Shown here piece by piece: positions 33,294 to 40,991 of a stretch of 64,000 nucleotides of DNA (its first letter is position 1; each line of letters starts with the position of its first letter). A program made the translations under genes and the position numbers. The stretch covers positions 620,001 to 684,000 of the forward strand of contig JACKEJ010000008.1 in assembly GCA_020633055.1 (NCBI GenBank), written 5' to 3'. Source of the DNA: Sandaracinaceae bacterium (GTDB taxonomy: Bacteria; Myxococcota_A; Polyangia; Polyangiales; Houyiibacteriaceae). The notes beneath the pieces were generated by a model that had not been told where the DNA came from, ran no database searches, and saw only the letters and a list, made by a program, of their open reading frames with translations.

Positions 33294-33913
33294 GGGGAGG
33301 TCCCGGGAGAGCTGGGGGCGGGGCGCCACGCGAGGGCGATGCCGGGAGCGTACAACGTGACCGCGCGAGAACCGAAGAGGCGGGTGACGTCGAGCCCGAT
33401 GGTCACGCGCAGGCGTGCACGGGACGCGGCGTCTCCGAGGCCGATGGCGGCGTGCAACCCGCCGCCGAGGAAACCGCCCCCTCCGAGCTCGGCGCGCGCC
33501 AGGGTGCCCCACGCGCCTGCCCCGAACCACGCGCCACCGCGTAGACGCGCTTCGAAGCCGACACGGCGACCCGCGTCGGGGAAGAGCCCCGCGATGAGGC
33601 TGGCACCAAACGGGACGAACACGCGCGTGCTGTCTGCCTCGCCGCCGACGACACCCACTCCCACCGTGCCGCCGAGCGACAGCCACGGTGCCGCGCGCAA
33701 CACGTGCAGGAGGTCGAGCTGGATGGCCCCTCCAACGCCCGCGCCCTCGCAGCCGTTGGCGAGACAGTCGTGCTGCAGGAGGACGGGCGCGGCGAGCACC
33801 CCCGCAGGCTCGCGGTCCGCTTGGGCGTTGGCCGCGCGGACGCCCGTCAGGAGCATCGTCGCAACCACGGCGAGGGCACACAGCGCGGGGGCGAGCGCGT
33901 GCCCGGGGTCCAT
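33290..33913 (-). CDS. Exported glycine-rich beta-barrel-like protein
   Basis: Encodes 207 residues. A signal peptide (ALAPALCALAVVATMLLTGVRAANA) is followed by alternating Gly/Ala-rich strands (SLGGTVGVGVVGG, RVGFEARLRGGAWFGAGAWG, FLGGGLHAAIGLG) that suggest a small outer-membrane barrel. Two cysteines (HDCLANGCEG) lie near the mature start. It is the first gene of the operon with the NUDIX and NAD kinase genes, joined by an ATGA overlap, an unexpected partner for cytoplasmic NAD enzymes. No family recognised. Confidence 0.6.
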   Translation of the reverse strand: MDPGHALAPALCALAVVATMLLTGVRAANAQADREPAGVLAAPVLLQHDCLANGCEGAGVGGAIQLDLLHVLRAAPWLSLGGTVGVGVVGGEADSTRVFVPFGASLIAGLFPDAGRRVGFEARLRGGAWFGAGAWGTLARAELGGGGFLGGGLHAAIGLGDAASRARLRVTIGLDVTRLFGSRAVTLYAPGIALAWRPAPSSPGTSP

Positions 33914-34055
33914 CCCGAAGGCGCGCGCCCTGCTGCAGAGGCGAGCGCACAGACTCGCCCGCGATCGCGACGAGGGCGAGCGCCGCACGCCGCGCGTCGA
34001 CGCGCGCGGGACGTCCCTCAAGGCGCTGCCCCGAGCTGCGCGCGGCGCCTGCGCG

Positions 34056-34715
34056 TCACGACTGCGGGATCTTCTTGGCGTCTTCGAGGAAGCGCGCGAG
34101 CCCGAGGTCGGTGAGGGGATGCTGCACGAGGCGCAGGATGACATCGCGGGGGAGCGTGCCCACGTGCGCGCCGAGCATCAAGCATTCGACGACGTGGCGC
34201 GGGTGACGGATGCTGGCGGCGAGCACCTTGGTCTTCAGGCCGTAGTTCGCGTAGCAGGTGACGAGCTGCTCGATGAGCTCCATGCCGTCGCCGCTCACGT
34301 CGTCCACGCGGCCGATGAACGGGCTGATGTACGTGGCGCCGGCCTTGGCCGCGAGCAGGCCCTGGGTGACGCTGAAGCAGAGGGTGACGTTGGTCTTGAT
34401 GCCCTCGGAGGTGAAGGTCTTCACGGCCTTGAGCCCGTCGGCGATGAGCGGGACCTTGACCACCACGTTCGGATGGAGCTGCGCCAGCTCGCGGCCCTCG
34501 CGGACGATGCCCTCGTAGTCCGTGGCCAGCACCTCGGCGCTGATGGGACCGTCGACGATCTTGCAGATGTCGACGATGACGTCCTTGAGCGGGCGCCCGA
34601 CCTTGGCGATGAGGGAGGGGTTGGTGGTGACGCCGTCGACGACGCCCATGGCCGCCACATCGCGAATCTCGTCGAGGTCGGCCGAATCGATGAAGATCTC
34701 CATGGGCGAGGTCAT
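34056..34715 (-). CDS. tal: Transaldolase/fructose-6-phosphate aldolase family (TalC type)
   Basis: Encodes 219 residues, the length of the small TalC/FSA class. Motifs: MEIFIDSADLDEIRDV at the start, VVDGVTTNPSLIAKVG, the Schiff-base lysine in NVVVKVPLIADGLKAV, NVTLCFSVTQGLLAAKAGATYISPF, and KVLAASIRHPRHV with PLTDLGLARFLEDAK. It moves dihydroxyacetone units in the non-oxidative pentose phosphate pathway. The start could also be the Met at 34703 (MEIFIDS), which fits the family better. Upstream is the 556-bp repeat-rich gap to greB. Confidence 0.93.
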   Translation of the reverse strand: MTSPMEIFIDSADLDEIRDVAAMGVVDGVTTNPSLIAKVGRPLKDVIVDICKIVDGPISAEVLATDYEGIVREGRELAQLHPNVVVKVPLIADGLKAVKTFTSEGIKTNVTLCFSVTQGLLAAKAGATYISPFIGRVDDVSGDGMELIEQLVTCYANYGLKTKVLAASIRHPRHVVECLMLGAHVGTLPRDVILRLVQHPLTDLGLARFLEDAKKIPQS

Positions 34716-34808
34716 AGCCCGAAAGTGGGGCCGCGCCTAGCCTCCTTCCTACTGCGTGGGTGGGGGTGGGTGGGGCCTGTCTGGAGTACGCTGGGCCGGG
34801 TGGTCGTG

Positions 34809-34949
34809 CGGAGGGCGCCGGGCAGCCCCGCGGCGGGGTCGGTCGCGCTGGCGCTCCCTTTGGTGCCTCCCCCATTTCTACGCGCTGCAGCGCAGCGCGT
34901 GAAATGGGGCCCCCCCAATCCCCTTGCTGGGGCTGCCCGGCGCCCTCCG
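34809..34949. repeat. 141-bp nested palindrome
   Basis: Perfect 21-bp inverted repeats form the ends (34809-34829 and 34929-34949). Inside sits a second hairpin: CCCCATTTC (34870-34878) pairs with GAAATGGGG (34901-34909), then after one unpaired T, ACGCGCTG (34880-34887) pairs with CAGCGCGT (34893-34900) around a five-base loop. The layout recalls a MITE, REP-like element or a strong dyad structure. No coding capacity is evident. Confidence 0.85.
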
Positions 34950-35082
34950 TGCGGCTTGGCGGGTGCGTGGGTGGACGGCCGGGGCCTCGCCGGGAGGGCG
35001 GAGCTGGGCGCTCTTTCGGTGGGGGCTGGTGGGGCCCGGTTGAAGATGGGCGGGGCCGGTTGGGGCGCTTGGATGGTGTGGG

Positions 35083-35260
35083 CTCGGCGGTGGGACGCGG
35101 GGCTCGGGCGGGGCCTCTTGGATGGGTGTGCGGCTCGGCGCGCGCGGCGGTGGGACGCGGGGCTCGGGCGGGGCCGGTCGGCGCGCTCGGATGGGTGTGG
35201 GGCTCGGCTGGCTCGGCGGTGGGACGCGGGGCTCGGCGGGGGCCTCTTGGATGGGTGTGG
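35083..35260. repeat. Imperfect G-rich tandem repeats (60-69 bp period)
   Basis: The core TGGGACGCGGGGCTCGG recurs at 35091, 35151 and 35220, and GGATGGGTGTG recurs between copies; a more degenerate version extends back to about 35010. The plus strand has many runs of three or four G, so G-quadruplexes are possible. The array starts directly after the greB stop (on the minus strand) and contains no convincing gene. Bases 34950-35010 also show none. Confidence 0.75.
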
Positions 35261-35271
35261 GGCTGGCCCGC

Positions 35272-35790
35272 TCAGCCGTCGGGGAAGGGCTTGTAGCGGA
35301 CCTCGACGATCTCGAAGCGCGTCACTCCGCGGGGGCGGGTGACTTGGACTTCGTCGCCTTCCTCGCGCCGGAGGATGGCCTTGGCCATGGGGGAGTCCAT
35401 GCTGATGAAGCCGCGCTTCGCGTCGAACTCGTCGGGGCCGACGATGCGGATGCGGAGCTCTTCGCCGTGCTCGCTCTCGAGGTGCACGTAGGCGCCGAAG
35501 TAGACCTTGCCGTCGTCGCGGGCCTCGTCGGGCTGTACGACCGTGACGGCGTTCAGGCGCTGGCCGAGGTGGCGCAGGCGGCGGTCGATCTCGCGCAGCT
35601 TCTTCTTGCCGTAGATGTACTCGGCGTTCTCGGAGCGGTCGCCCTCGGCGGCGGCTTCGGCCACGCCCTTGACCACCTTGGGGCGCTCGACGCGGTAGAG
35701 CTGCTCGAACTCGGCGCTGAGCCGGGCGTAGCCCTCTTGCGTGATGTAGCCGGAGCGCGGCTCGACGGGTTTCGGCGTGCGTTGTCCCAT
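35272..35790 (-). CDS. greB: Transcription elongation factor GreB
   Basis: Encodes 172 residues. The coiled-coil part holds the GreB signature GDRSENAEYIYGKKKLREIDRR with the acidic tip residues that help RNA polymerase cleave backtracked RNA. The C-terminal FKBP-like domain (VYFGAYVHLESEHGEELRIRIVGPDEFDAKRGFISMDSPMAKAILRREEGDEV) is complete. The start is 13 bases after the cardiolipin synthase stop, so it may be co-transcribed with cls and the MNIO genes upstream. Confidence 0.96.
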   Translation of the reverse strand: MGQRTPKPVEPRSGYITQEGYARLSAEFEQLYRVERPKVVKGVAEAAAEGDRSENAEYIYGKKKLREIDRRLRHLGQRLNAVTVVQPDEARDDGKVYFGAYVHLESEHGEELRIRIVGPDEFDAKRGFISMDSPMAKAILRREEGDEVQVTRPRGVTRFEIVEVRYKPFPDG

Positions 35791-35803
35791 GACCGGACGA
35801 TCC

Positions 35804-37255
35804 TCAGAGCATGGGGGAGAACAGGCGCGCCGTGGAGGCCAGCAGGCGACGTGGCAGCGGGTCGGCGTTGAGCGTGGCCATGTCGAGGGGCCGGGCGCGC
35901 GCGACGTCTTCGGCGAACACCGCCGCCAGCTGCTCGGCGACGCGACGGTCGTACATGACGACCACCACCTCGAAGTTCAGCCGGAAGCTGCGGTTGTCCA
36001 TGTTGGCCGTGCCCACGATGGCGAGGTCGTCCACGACGAGGGTCTTGGCGTGCAGCACGGGCGCCTCGAGCTCGTGGATGATGACCCCGGCGGCGAGCAG
36101 CTCGGGGTAGTAGCTGCGGGCTGCGGCGGCGACGATGGGTTGGTCCCCGGCCGTCGGCAGCAGCAGCTCCACGCGTACGCCGCGCATGCCCGCGACCGAG
36201 AGCGCGTTCATCATGGCCTCGTCGGGGACGAAGTACGGCGTGGTGAGCTGGATGCGGCGCTTCGCGGCGGTGATGGTCGAGAAGAAGAGCTTGTGGATGG
36301 CGTCGATGTTCTCGTCGGGTCCCGACGACACGACCTGCACGGGGACGTCTTGCAGCTGACCGCGTGCGCCGGTGTCCCGTGCGGGCGCCAGCATGAGCTT
36401 GGGCGCGTCGCCGCCCGCGTACTGCCAGTCTTCGTAGAACACGCGCGCGAGCCCCTCGACCGCGCTGCCCTGCAAGCGCAGGTGCGTGTCCCGCCAGGCT
36501 GCCTCGCCCGCGAACTCGGCGCTGTGGTTGTCGGTCAGGTTCATGCCGCCGGTGAAGCCGATGCGCCCGTCGATGACCGCGATCTTCCGGTGGGTCCGGA
36601 AGTTGGTCATGGTGGGGCGCCAGGTGGTCCAGTTCACGCCGTTGAACGGGCGCACCTCGCCGCCGGCCGCGCGCAGCGGCGCCCAGAACTTGGCCTTGGC
36701 GTTCCCGGAGCCGAGTCCGTCCACGATGACGCTCACGCGGACGCCCGCCGACGCGCGCTCCGTGAGCAGGTCGCGGATGCGGGTCCCGATGTGGTCGGGC
36801 TCCCAGATGTAGTACTCCATCAGGATCTTCGAGCGCGCACCCGCTATCGCGGCACACAGGGCCTCGTACTTGGCGACGCCCCCGAAGAGCAGGTCGACGT
36901 CGGCCCAACGTAGCGTCGCGGCCTCGCCCACCGCGTTCTCGAGCAGGCTCACGGTGGGCGTGTTGTCCGCGATGTCGCTGGGCAGGGTGCAGCGCTCGAG
37001 GTCCGCCTGCTGCTTGCCCACTACGCTGCGCGCCCGGTGGCGTCGTCGCTTGCGGCGGTCGAAGCGACGCGGGCCCAGGAACACGTAGATCAGGAAGGCC
37101 ACCACCGGCAGCGCAGCGAACGTGACGATCCACGCGATGGTCGCCTGGGACGAGCGCCGCTCGAGGATGATGTAGCCGCTCGACAGGACCACCCACACGA
37201 CCTGCAGCGCGGTCAAGATGGCGAGGCCCGTGGGTGGCAGGTCGAAGGTCGGCAT
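35804..37255 (-). CDS. cls: Cardiolipin synthase (phospholipase D family)
   Basis: Encodes 483 residues, standard ClsA length. Two N-terminal membrane helices (LAILTALQVVWVVLSSGYIILE; ATIAWIVTFAALPVVAFLIYVFLG) are followed by two HKD active sites: HRKIAVIDGRIGFTGGMNL (about 223) and HAKTLVVDDLAIVGTANMDNRS (about 402). It condenses two phosphatidylglycerols, or PG with another phospholipid, to cardiolipin at the inner membrane. The ATG is two bases after the DUF2063 gene stop, implying one transcript. Confidence 0.95.
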   Translation of the reverse strand: MPTFDLPPTGLAILTALQVVWVVLSSGYIILERRSSQATIAWIVTFAALPVVAFLIYVFLGPRRFDRRKRRRHRARSVVGKQQADLERCTLPSDIADNTPTVSLLENAVGEAATLRWADVDLLFGGVAKYEALCAAIAGARSKILMEYYIWEPDHIGTRIRDLLTERASAGVRVSVIVDGLGSGNAKAKFWAPLRAAGGEVRPFNGVNWTTWRPTMTNFRTHRKIAVIDGRIGFTGGMNLTDNHSAEFAGEAAWRDTHLRLQGSAVEGLARVFYEDWQYAGGDAPKLMLAPARDTGARGQLQDVPVQVVSSGPDENIDAIHKLFFSTITAAKRRIQLTTPYFVPDEAMMNALSVAGMRGVRVELLLPTAGDQPIVAAAARSYYPELLAAGVIIHELEAPVLHAKTLVVDDLAIVGTANMDNRSFRLNFEVVVVMYDRRVAEQLAAVFAEDVARARPLDMATLNADPLPRRLLASTARLFSPML

Positions 37256-37257
37256 GC

Positions 37258-37998
37258 TCAGGAGGCGGGGGCGGCCGCGTAGGAGCCGAGCAGCACGCCG
37301 CGCTCGACGAAGTCGGCCAGCAACGCGGACAGCCGCTCGAGGAAGGTCTCGTCGATGGCGACGTCACGGGCCTTGGTGACGGCCTGGACGCGCTCGGCGA
37401 GCGTGCCCTCGCCGTCGACGAACGCGTCGAGCAGGGCGGCGGCGATGTCGTTCAGCACCCACGTGGAGGGTCGGTCGTCCAGCCGCCGGTACACGGCGAG
37501 GTTGGCGGGCTCGGGGGTGGGGGTGTCTCCGCGTCGATCGACCCGATGCTGCACCCGCAGACGACGCAGCGCTGGCGTGGTGGCCGGCGGCAGCTCGAAG
37601 CTGAGCGGCACCACGGGCGCCGCGGGCTCGGACTCGAGGTGCTGGACCGTCCAGCGCGCCAGCTCGAAGCGGCACAGCTCGGGGACGTGCGCGGGCAGGT
37701 CGTCCGAGAAGCGCGCGAGCGCGAACGCCCCGAAGTGCTCCGGGACCTCACGAAACCAGCGCGTGCGCGGCGGGGCCTCGGCGAAGAACTCGGTCAGCAG
37801 GGCCGCCGTCGCGTCGTCGCCCAGCGCGCGCAGGGTGCGTGGGAGCGCGGCGCGTACGACCTTGTCGAGGCGATGGCGCACCATGTTGCGGTAGATGCGG
37901 AAGCGCTCGGGCGAGCCGAGGGCCGTGAGGTCGTCCTCGCTCGGGCTCGGGTCGAAGAACACGCGCAGGGCCGCCTCCTGGTAGGCCCGCAGGCTCAT
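37258..37998 (-). CDS. hvfC: MNIO partner protein, DUF2063 (HvfC/BufC-like)
   Basis: Encodes 246 residues. The N-terminal DUF2063 helix bundle opens MSLRAYQEAALRVFFDPSPSEDDLTALGSPERFRIYRNMVRHRLDKVVRAALPRTLRALG and continues with the typical PEHFGAFALARF and LCRFELARW segments; the remaining part is beta-rich. In Haemophilus HvfC and related systems such proteins partner the DUF692 oxidase and deliver the precursor peptide. GTG 38016, overlapping hvfB's TGA as GTGA, is an equally likely start (six residues longer). It sits between the oxidase gene and cls. Confidence 0.88.
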   Translation of the reverse strand: MSLRAYQEAALRVFFDPSPSEDDLTALGSPERFRIYRNMVRHRLDKVVRAALPRTLRALGDDATAALLTEFFAEAPPRTRWFREVPEHFGAFALARFSDDLPAHVPELCRFELARWTVQHLESEPAAPVVPLSFELPPATTPALRRLRVQHRVDRRGDTPTPEPANLAVYRRLDDRPSTWVLNDIAAALLDAFVDGEGTLAERVQAVTKARDVAIDETFLERLSALLADFVERGVLLGSYAAAPAS

Positions 37999-38012
37999 GT
38001 CTGCGGGGCCGC

Positions 38013-38864
38013 TCACGCGCAGGCCTCCGCGGTGCACACGCGATCGACGATGGCCTGCAGGCGGCGCAGCTCGTCGAGCTGCTCGGCGAGGGGTGGGATG
38101 TTGTTGTCGCGCTCCAGCAGGATGGGCTTGCTCCCGCTGCGGCGCAGGGTGTGCTCCAGCAACGAGTAGACCCCCTCGGGTACGGGCTCGCCGTGTGTGT
38201 CGATACGCAGGCCGTCCTCGCGCACCAGGTGCCCCGCCACGTGCATCTGCACCACGCGGTCGACCGGCACGCGATCGATCCAGGCGCGCGGGTCGAAGCC
38301 GAAGTTCTGGCTGTTCACGTAGACGTTGTTCACGTCCAGCAGCAGCTGCGCGCCGGTGCGCTTCAGGATCTCGCAGAGGAAGTCGACCTCGGCCAAAGGG
38401 TCGCTGCCCATGGCCGCGTAGTAGCTGACGTTCTCGAGCGCCACCGGCAGCCCGAGCGCGTCCTGCGCCTCCATGATGCGCTGGCTCACGACGCTGACGG
38501 CCTCGTCGGTGAACGGCAGCGGCAAGAGGTCATGCGCGAAGACTCCGTCCACCGACCCAAAGCAGGCGTGGTCCGAGTGCCAGGCGACCTCGAGGTCGGT
38601 CAGGAAGCTGCGCAGCTCGCGCTGATAGCGCGGGTCACACGGCTCGAGGGCGCCGAAGCACATCGTCAGGCCGTGCGTGACGACCGGCCACGACTCGCGG
38701 GCGCGCTCGAGGATGCGCGCGAAGCGGCCGCCACGCTCGATGTAGTTCTCCGGGTGCACCTCCACCCAGCGCACCTCGGCGGGGAGCTCTGCGAGCAGTG
38801 CCTCCGAGTTGCCCATACGGAGGCCGATGCCGACCCCGCTGACTGCGTCATGTGCTCGTGTCAT
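38013..38864 (-). CDS. hvfB: MNIO-family multinuclear iron oxidase, DUF692 (HvfB/BufB/MbnB-like)
   Basis: Encodes 283 residues, normal DUF692 length. The TIM barrel keeps the metal-ligand landmarks of the family: GIGLRMGN, WVEVHPENYIERGG, the His in VTHGLTMCFG, SDHACFGSVDGVFAHDLLPLPFTDEA, VALENVSYY, LLLDVNNVYVNSQNFGFDP, QMHVAGH and DTHGEPV. Characterised members (MbnB, TglH, HvfB) are di- or tri-iron oxidases that modify cysteine in ribosomal peptides, usually with a partner protein. The Cys-rich precursor gene lies 86 bases upstream and the partner overlaps downstream, so modification of that precursor is the natural inference. Confidence 0.94.
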   Translation of the reverse strand: MTRAHDAVSGVGIGLRMGNSEALLAELPAEVRWVEVHPENYIERGGRFARILERARESWPVVTHGLTMCFGALEPCDPRYQRELRSFLTDLEVAWHSDHACFGSVDGVFAHDLLPLPFTDEAVSVVSQRIMEAQDALGLPVALENVSYYAAMGSDPLAEVDFLCEILKRTGAQLLLDVNNVYVNSQNFGFDPRAWIDRVPVDRVVQMHVAGHLVREDGLRIDTHGEPVPEGVYSLLEHTLRRSGSKPILLERDNNIPPLAEQLDELRRLQAIVDRVCTAEACA

Positions 38865-38885
38865 CGCGTCCGCCGAACCCTACCG

Positions 38886-38928
38886 CAAAGGAAACAGAAA
38901 CGCCGCGATGACCAGAGCCACCGCGGCG
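38886..38928 (-). terminator. T-rich hairpin between precursor and oxidase genes
   Basis: On the minus strand a 7-bp G/C stem (38928-38922 with 38907-38901), extendable to about 12 pairs with a four-base loop, is followed by the T-rich TTTCTGTTTCCTTT (38900-38887). It starts 22 bases after the precursor stop and ends 22 bases before the oxidase start, as for a partial terminator that makes more precursor than enzyme mRNA. Confidence 0.65.
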
Positions 38929-38950
38929 CGTCCAGTGGGCTACGGCGTGA

Positions 38951-39187
38951 TCAGCCGCAGGAACCCTCGCCACAGGACGCCTCGCCCTCGCCGGAGCAGG
39001 ACGCCTCGGGCTCCTCGGTGGCGCCGGAGCAGGACGCCTCGGTCGCGCCGGAGCAGGACGCCTCCGTGGCGGTCTCGCCACCCGTGCTGGACTCCTCGCC
39101 CTCGGGGCTCTCGGAGCTGCAGCCCGCGGTGAAGCCGAGCGCGGCGGTGGCCATGGCGATGATGGTGTGCTTGAGAGCGGTGTTCAT
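38951..39187 (-). CDS. hvfA: Cys-rich RiPP precursor, HvfA/bufferin-like
   Basis: Encodes 78 residues. The signal region IIAMATAALGFTAGC could be a lipoprotein signal (Cys 23). An acidic Ser/Gly/Glu-rich core carries five more cysteines at 45, 53, 64, 72 and 77, set in repeats: EASCSGAT twice in tandem form, then EASCSGEGEASCGEGSCG at the end. The last part matches the EGxCGEGxCG type of motif modified in HvfA/bufferin peptides that bind copper. GGAGG lies eight bases before the ATG. The oxidase and partner genes follow on the same strand. Function by analogy is copper handling at the envelope; no direct evidence. Confidence 0.87.
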   Translation of the reverse strand: MNTALKHTIIAMATAALGFTAGCSSESPEGEESSTGGETATEASCSGATEASCSGATEEPEASCSGEGEASCGEGSCG

Positions 39188-39442
39188 ACGTATCCTCCGA
39201 CTTGCGTCGCTGTCTCGTCTCGTGGACCAGGGTTGATGGCACTCGTGGTGCCGAAGCGGCGAGGGTGGTAGCCCGCGCCGCAATCTGAGTGGAGCGAACG
39301 CTAGCCGTCCGCGCCGTTCGTGTAAAGTCCTCGTCGAGCGAGGACCTCTGCCTCGGGTATGCCGCAGCGAGGGCCCCTGTTTCACGAATTTCTCGGGTTG
39401 GCGCGCGACGCGCCGCGAGAGACACGCCCGGAGCGCGCGTAA

Positions 39443-40933
39443 GTGACCAAGATCAAGAATGAAAACGGCCGAGCTCGGCGCTCGGCGGCGCTCGTGGTTT
39501 GGGTGTGCATGTGTGCACTGGGGTGCGCGTCTGGCGTTCCTGGACACGGGAGCGCCCCGACCGCAGACGTCGACTATGTCGTGACGCCCAGCTCGGACCT
39601 GGCGAGCTTCGGGGTGTCTGCCTGCGCCAACCAATCCGTGACATACCGGCCGTGGGCCGCGCCTTGGTCGCGCATCGAGGTCACGGAGGGCGCGCGCGTG
39701 GACGACACACTCCAGCCGAGCGCACGCGGCTGCGTCGCGTACCGAGTGGATCTGGTGGCGGGCCGCAACACGCTGATCGGCACGGAAGCCGTGTCCAGCG
39801 CGCACTCGGAGTGGATGCTGCGGCCGTCAGGCGCGATCGGCACGGTGCGCGTAGGCTTCGTCCTGCCGCCGGGGTTCGCGGTCGCGAGCGCCTGGCCGAG
39901 CGCGGTCGGCGCGTGGGGGACCACGCTCGGTGGACCCGACACGCATCGCAGCCGCGACGCCCCACGGGTGGGCGCGCTCGGCGCCGAGGCGGTCGCGTCT
40001 GGAGCGTCGCGGCTGGACGCGTCCTTCGTGCTGCCCCCGCTCGCGCTCGAGCTCCCGAGCGATGTGCTGGTCGGACACTTCGAGCACAGCACGCGCGACG
40101 TGGGGGGCACGCAGCTGCAGGTCGCGCGCGTCGCGGGCACGCTGCCTCACACGCAGGCGCAGCTGGTGGAGCACATCGCGCAGGCCGTCGGCATGGTGGG
40201 GTCCGTGGGGGGCCGCTTCCCGAGCGAGCGGATCCTGGCGGTGGTGTGGCCCGCCCCCAGCGATCAGCCCGTGCAGTTCGGTCTCACGAAGCGCGGCGGG
40301 GGCGCCTCGATCCTGCTGTTCTTCGGAGAGAGCGCGCCCGCCGGGTCTCTGGCAGCGGACTGGGTGACGGTGCACGAGCTGTCGCACCTCCTGCACCCGC
40401 TGGTGCCCGGGGCGGATCGCTGGTTGAGCGAGGGCATCGCTACGTACTACCAAGAGGTCCTGCGCGCGCGGGCTGGCTGGCAGACTCCCGAGCAGGCGTG
40501 GACGCGGATCGCCCAAGGCTTCCGAACGGGTCGCCTGGGAGGCACGGGGCGCACGCTGCGCGAGGAGGCGCTGGCCATGCACGAGACCGCCGCGTACACG
40601 CGCGTGTACTGGGGCGGCACGGCGTTCGCGCTGGCGGCCGACATGGAGCTGCGCGCACGCGGCAGCTCGCTCGACGCGGGCATCGCGCGGTGCGTGCGCG
40701 AGGTGCAGCGCACGTCACGCCCGGTCCCCGCGGGACGCATCCTCGCGGTGTTCGACGAGGCCCTGGTGCCCCTCGGCGCCGAGTACGGAGACCGCAGCGA
40801 GTGGCCGCCCACGGACGACCTCTTGGAGCGCCTCGGGGTGCGCTGGTCCAGCGCGGACGACGACGCGACCGTGGAGCTGGTGGACGCCCCCGAGAGCGCG
40901 CTGCGCGATGCCATCATGCGCCCGCGCCGTTGA
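39443..40933 (+). CDS. Lipoprotein with M61-like zinc metallopeptidase domain
   Basis: Encodes 496 residues from GTG. The signal ends VCMCALGC (lipobox, Cys about 28). The N-terminal half is beta-rich, like the beta domain of M61 glycyl aminopeptidases. The zinc site is WVTVHELSHLLHP (HExxH, about 311) with the third ligand Glu in DRWLSEGIATYYQEVL, about 20 residues on, as in gluzincins; YWGGTAFALAADMELR follows, a family landmark. It should cleave peptides in the periplasm or at the surface. It diverges from the MNIO precursor gene over a 255-bp gap with no clear promoter. Confidence 0.82.
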   Translation: MTKIKNENGRARRSAALVVWVCMCALGCASGVPGHGSAPTADVDYVVTPSSDLASFGVSACANQSVTYRPWAAPWSRIEVTEGARVDDTLQPSARGCVAYRVDLVAGRNTLIGTEAVSSAHSEWMLRPSGAIGTVRVGFVLPPGFAVASAWPSAVGAWGTTLGGPDTHRSRDAPRVGALGAEAVASGASRLDASFVLPPLALELPSDVLVGHFEHSTRDVGGTQLQVARVAGTLPHTQAQLVEHIAQAVGMVGSVGGRFPSERILAVVWPAPSDQPVQFGLTKRGGGASILLFFGESAPAGSLAADWVTVHELSHLLHPLVPGADRWLSEGIATYYQEVLRARAGWQTPEQAWTRIAQGFRTGRLGGTGRTLREEALAMHETAAYTRVYWGGTAFALAADMELRARGSSLDAGIARCVREVQRTSRPVPAGRILAVFDEALVPLGAEYGDRSEWPPTDDLLERLGVRWSSADDDATVELVDAPESALRDAIMRPRR

Positions 40934-40991
40934 CCGGCGAGCGATCAGCGTCGGCGAAAGACCGAAGCCTCCGCCGACGTTCGCCCACGCG

